A DNA stretch of 48,364 nt from Zygnema circumcarinatum (Eukaryota; Streptophyta; Zygnematophyceae; Zygnematales; Zygnemataceae). The notes under the pieces were generated by a model that had not been told where the DNA came from, ran no database searches, and saw only the letters and a list, made by a program, of their open reading frames with translations. Positions within the stretch are counted from its first letter, which is position 1. Every line of letters starts with the position of its first letter. The translations under genes were made by a program, and so were the position numbers. Of the stretch, positions 45,901 to 48,364 are shown piece by piece. The stretch covers positions 1,042,082 to 1,090,445 of the forward strand of contig CM074821.1 of assembly GCA_037447605.1 (NCBI GenBank), written 5' to 3'.

Positions 45901-46480
45901 GGGGGAGTGGAAGGAGGAGAGAATGGGGGAGTGCGAGAGGGAGTGGGAAGGGGAGAGGGGGAGAATGGGGGAGGGGGCGGGGGAGGGGGAGGGGAGGGGG
46001 AGGGGGAGGGGAGGGGGAGGGGGAGGGGGAGGGGGAGGGGAGGGGAGGGGGAGGGGGAGGGGAGAGGGAGGGAGGGAGGAGGGAGGAGGGAGGAGGGAGG
46101 AGGGAGGGGAGGGGAGGGGGAGGGGAGGGGGAGGGGGAGGGGAGGGGGAGGGGAGGGGAGGGGGAGGGGGAGGGGAGGGGAGGGGGAGGGGAGGGGAGGG
46201 GAGGGGGTGGGGGAGGAGGAGAGTTTGAGACAGTACGAGGAGTCGGAGATGGAGAGGGAGAGAATGGGTAGGGAGGAGGGGGAGGAGGGCCAGGGGGAGG
46301 GGGACGAGGAGAGAAGTTGGAAGACAATGCAGGCTCTTTGAAAAAATCTAACAGTGCCTCCTGCTGCCCCGTGTCAGGCTGCGGCTGCAGCAGGAGCCAG
46401 TAGAGCGCCAGCAGCAGGGCGGCGTTGACGAGAGTGAGAGAGACGCCGATGAAGGAGGGCCTCTGTGCGGAGATGGTCAT
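42956..46480 (-). CDS. O-fucosyltransferase-like type II membrane protein (frame break in Pro-rich stalk)
   Basis: Exons: 46480-45541 (needs a frame change), 44828-44621, 43964-43795, 43548-43326 and 43024-42956; about 535 aa. The N-terminus has one signal-anchor helix (LTLVNAALLLALYWLLL), as in Golgi glycosyltransferases. A Pro/Ser-rich stalk of up to 150 residues follows, encoded by a homopyrimidine tract. The catalytic part has NEKYLYYERHGNDFYVG, LQRILVVDMDTGIPGKHNDG, the donor-site motif FVSMHVRRGDKVK, then IYIATDEEEVGFFSPLAAEY and a C-terminal VIDVVLLGGVTETFR. HVRRGD and the ATDE strand are typical of GDP-fucose O-fucosyltransferase-like (DUF246) proteins. Exons 2-5 join in phase, but exon 1 starts in one frame and must end in another, so an unseen intron or an indel lies at about 45770-46240. 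The acceptor sugar or protein is unknown. Confidence 0.75.
43069..43222 (+). repeat. (GGGGGA)n tract in the last intron of the fucosyltransferase-like gene
   Basis: About 150 bp of GGGGGAGGGGGAGG lie inside the intron 43025-43325 on the plus strand, so the transcript carries it as a CCCCCT polypyrimidine tract 45 nt before the acceptor. It is G-quadruplex or triplex capable by sequence. Confidence 0.9.
44063..44165 (+). repeat. CT-rich tract in an intron of the fucosyltransferase-like gene
   Basis: CTCTCTTTCCCTC- and CTCCCACT-type sequence on the plus strand, purine-rich in the sense of the gene, within the intron 43965-44620. No exon is seen there. Confidence 0.7.
45800..46215 (+). repeat. 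Long homopurine (GGGGA)n mirror-type tract in exon 1 of the fucosyltransferase-like gene
   Basis: About 400 bp with almost only G and A on the plus strand, made of GGGGAGGGGGAGGGGAGGGG units. In the gene sense it is CCCCTCCCC and all three frames stay open as Pro/Ser/Leu-rich. The reading frame upstream and downstream of it disagree, which points to an indel or to an intron that removes it. Confidence 0.85.
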
Positions 46481-46671
46481 AGCAGGAGCTGCGAAGAGAG
46501 TCACGGAGGGGAGGGAGAGCGAGAGAGAGAGCTGATAGGAATGTCGAGAGAGGGAGCGAAGTTGGGGGCAGAACTTCCATGAGGCGGGAGTGGGAGAGGG
46601 AGGCGGCAGGGGCGGGAAGAAGAGAGGAGTTGTGGGAGCGAGGAAGTGATCATTCGAGGGAGCGGACCAAG

Positions 46672-46785
46672 TTCCAAACTTTGGGTTACAAGTTTCAAAC
46701 ATTTGGTTTCAAGTTTCAGACTTTGGGTTCCAGGTTTCAAACGTTGGGTTCGAAGGTTCAAACTTTGGGTTTCAAGTTCAAAACC
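46672..46785 (+). repeat. Minisatellite of ~21-bp TTTGGGTTTCAAG units
   Basis: Five to six imperfect units such as CAAACTTTGGGTTACAAGTT, CAAACATTTGGTTTCAAGTT and CAGACTTTGGGTTCCAGGTT. It lies 190-305 bp upstream of the fucosyltransferase-like ATG. The unit length of 21 bp keeps one frame open, but nothing else suggests coding. Confidence 0.8.
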
Positions 46786-46966
46786 GCACCGACAAACTCG
46801 GTTTTTTGTACTGTCCAGTTCAGCTCATGGCACGAATATGCGCACACCACAGATCGCTAATCCCAGCCAGCTCATTCAAGAGCCAATCAGGAGCCACCGA
46901 TCACCGGTCGCGGCAGCCGGCCCGCGGGACATATTCGTACGGATGGGGTCGGCGCCACTAGTCCGC

Positions 46967-47136
46967 ATATCGATATATCGCCGGTGTATTGAATCTGGCC
47001 GACAGAGCCTGCCGGCGCTTGCGAACAGGATAGTGTACGGCAGCTCCACCGGCCGGCGGATGTGGGCCGATGACGGCAGGGATTGCACCGGCCGGTTATG
47101 TCGGTCACATCCGATACGCCGGCGATGTGGCGATAT
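46967..47136. mobile_element. 170-bp foldback element
   Basis: The left arm ATATCGATATATCGCCGGTG TATTGAATCTGGCCGACA is matched by the reverse complement of the right arm ending GATACGCCGGCGATGTGGCG ATAT. The arms are about 38 bp with scattered mismatches, then a GC-rich interior containing CCACCGGCCGGCGG. There is no coding capacity, so it is MITE-like, but no second copy is seen here. Confidence 0.55.
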
Positions 47137-47284
47137 TTTTTTAGATTCACCCAACTAAACGACAAAAATGGCCCCTGCTGCATGCACAAGACACACTGGA
47201 CACAGGGCACAGGACAAAGGACTCACAGCCGTTCCGGTTTTGAATTCATTCCAGTCAGAAATTCGGTAATAAAAGGAAACAATA

Positions 47285-47441
47285 GGGGGTGTCAGACTTA
47301 ACAAAATCTTACGAAAAGCGTTACGAAAAAAAAGGTTGCGAAAGTACTCCGCCGCAGCAGGATCGCGATTATACTGGAGTACTCGTTCTGATGTCAAACT
47401 TACGAACACGCGTACTGAAATTTTTTAAGTCTGACACCCCC
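47285..47441 (+). mobile_element. Short inverted-repeat element (MITE-like), copy B
   Basis: Left end GGGGGTGTCAGACTTAACAA and right end TTTTTAAGTCTGACACCCCC: near-perfect inverted termini of about 20 bp. Length is 157 bp. It belongs with the element at 6012-6150 by termini and interior. Confidence 0.75.
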
Positions 47442-47456
47442 TCATGACATTTTTAT

Positions 47457-47557
47457 ACCTTTTCTGGCTAGATACACACCTTTTCACCCGTCAGATTTTA
47501 TTTTAAGGTCTTTAGGGGATATTTATTTTTTATACGGTGTATCTAGACAAAAAAGGT
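47457..47557. mobile_element. Small foldback related to the 19.1-kb element
   Basis: The left arm ACCTTTTCTGGCTAGATACACACC pairs with the right arm GGTGTATCTAGACAAAAAAGGT. The interior has GTCAGATTTTATTTTAAGG, and the right end shares GACAAAAAAGGTGTGA with 19590-19605. It lies immediately after MITE copy B. Confidence 0.55.
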
Positions 47558-48364
47558 GTGAAAGTAGTCATTCCCGGTAAAAAGAAGATTTTCCGTTTCT
47601 TACAACGCTACCATTATCACACGCTCAAACTGTAACAGAACACATGCATGCCAGTTCCATGTAACGACACGGCTGCTACATGGAACCTCAAACCGTGCCC
47701 AGCTTCCCTCCGTCCATCGTTACTTCGTTAGTCAACTACTTCCGTACATCCTTGTCCTCTTCTCCAGCGTGGCCGCGCACCGTGTAACGGATCCACCGCA
47801 ATTTGCACCGCAGATGCCGACAAAACATTCCCACTGTGCGCGAAATCAAGCACCGACAAATCTGCCGCCTTTTCTGTCGTTTTGTCCGCCATCGAATAGC
47901 CCGATGGTACGGTCTGCCTCGATAAGCGCAGCCGCCTGCCAACTGGCACCAATAGAGACTTCAACAGTCGCGACGTAATCCGTCTCTGCAGTAGGGATGG
48001 ATTAGTTACGATTATATATTATATATTATATTATACAACTGTGACGAATAGATAACGGCTGATATATATTAATTTACAACGCCTTTACAACATGTACGGT
48101 CGTACGGTCGTACGACCATACGGTATTATGCGGCCCGAGCACGAGCAGACAGAAAAAACCAGACGAACGCATTTCGCAACGCTGTAGCACATAGATAAGT
48201 GGGGTTAAACAAAGACTGTTGAGCTAGCTGCAGGTGCTGTACGGCCACTCGCGCGTCCGTGCTGAAAGTAATGAAGGGTTGGGTTGGTTCTGTGGGTCTG
48301 CCTGCAGCATAGAGCCAGGATCCGGGGGATTCAGAGGTACGCGCAGCGGAAGACGTAGGGATCC
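47558..48364. other. Intergenic window end, no gene seen; CGTACGG and TATA repeats
   Basis: An AT run lies at 48012-48036, and a tandem of ACGGTCGTACGGTCGTACG is at 48096-48114, followed by an inverted CGACCATACGG. No open frame has support. This could be the promoter of a gene outside the window. Confidence 0.4.

Noticed and set aside
45834-46341. Three overlapping Gly/Glu/Arg-rich plus-strand frames
   Set aside because: They are complementary readings of the homopurine tract in the fucosyltransferase-like gene.

Overview
The window is nuclear DNA of a streptophyte, most likely of the bryophyte or charophyte-alga grade and not a seed plant. The evidence is intron-dense genes with GT-AG (and two GC-AG) introns, a chloroplast-type TypA/BipA GTPase, a plant RPN10 with three UIMs, a DOG1-domain protein, and an acyl-lipid front-end (delta-6-like) desaturase with a fused cytochrome b5, a type kept by algae and bryophytes but rarely by seed plants. 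I cannot name the species.

I rebuilt seven protein genes by joining exons at phase-compatible splice sites. In order: (1) minus strand, 1620-5074, an ankyrin-WWE-PARP protein whose third catalytic-triad position is Arg; (2) plus strand, 10355-16753, chloroplast TypA/BipA, with its first three exons present a second time at 8664-9984 across a 10-N gap; (3) plus, 20938-26648, a DOG1 domain fused to C-terminal ankyrin repeats; (4) plus, 29093-30919, a small secreted or GPI-anchored Kazal-type protease inhibitor; (5) minus, 32272-35285, the cytochrome-b5-fused front-end fatty acid desaturase; (6) plus, 36450-41346, proteasome subunit RPN10; (7) minus, 42956-46480, a type II membrane O-fucosyltransferase-like protein whose reading frame changes inside a long homopurine/homopyrimidine tract.

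The rest is accessory DNA. It contains two related short inverted-repeat elements (6012-6150 and 47285-47441), a 521-bp foldback element (19099-19619) with a smaller relative at 47457-47557, another foldback at 46967-47136, four copies of a dispersed repeat (two of them flank the Kazal gene in opposite orientation), degenerate telomere-like tracts, many GA/GGGA microsatellites, and gene-flanking DNA rich in G-box/ABRE (CCACGTGGC) and CGTAC motifs.

The genes do not form a pathway. They are single-copy eukaryotic genes with individual promoters. PARP and TypA are divergent and share a G-box-rich 3.6-kb spacer. The Kazal gene and the desaturase are convergent, as are RPN10 and the fucosyltransferase-like gene. 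The most unusual items are the DOG1-ankyrin fusion, the ankyrin-WWE-PARP with an H-Y-R triad, and the exact 1681-bp duplication flanking the gap, which is probably an assembly artefact.
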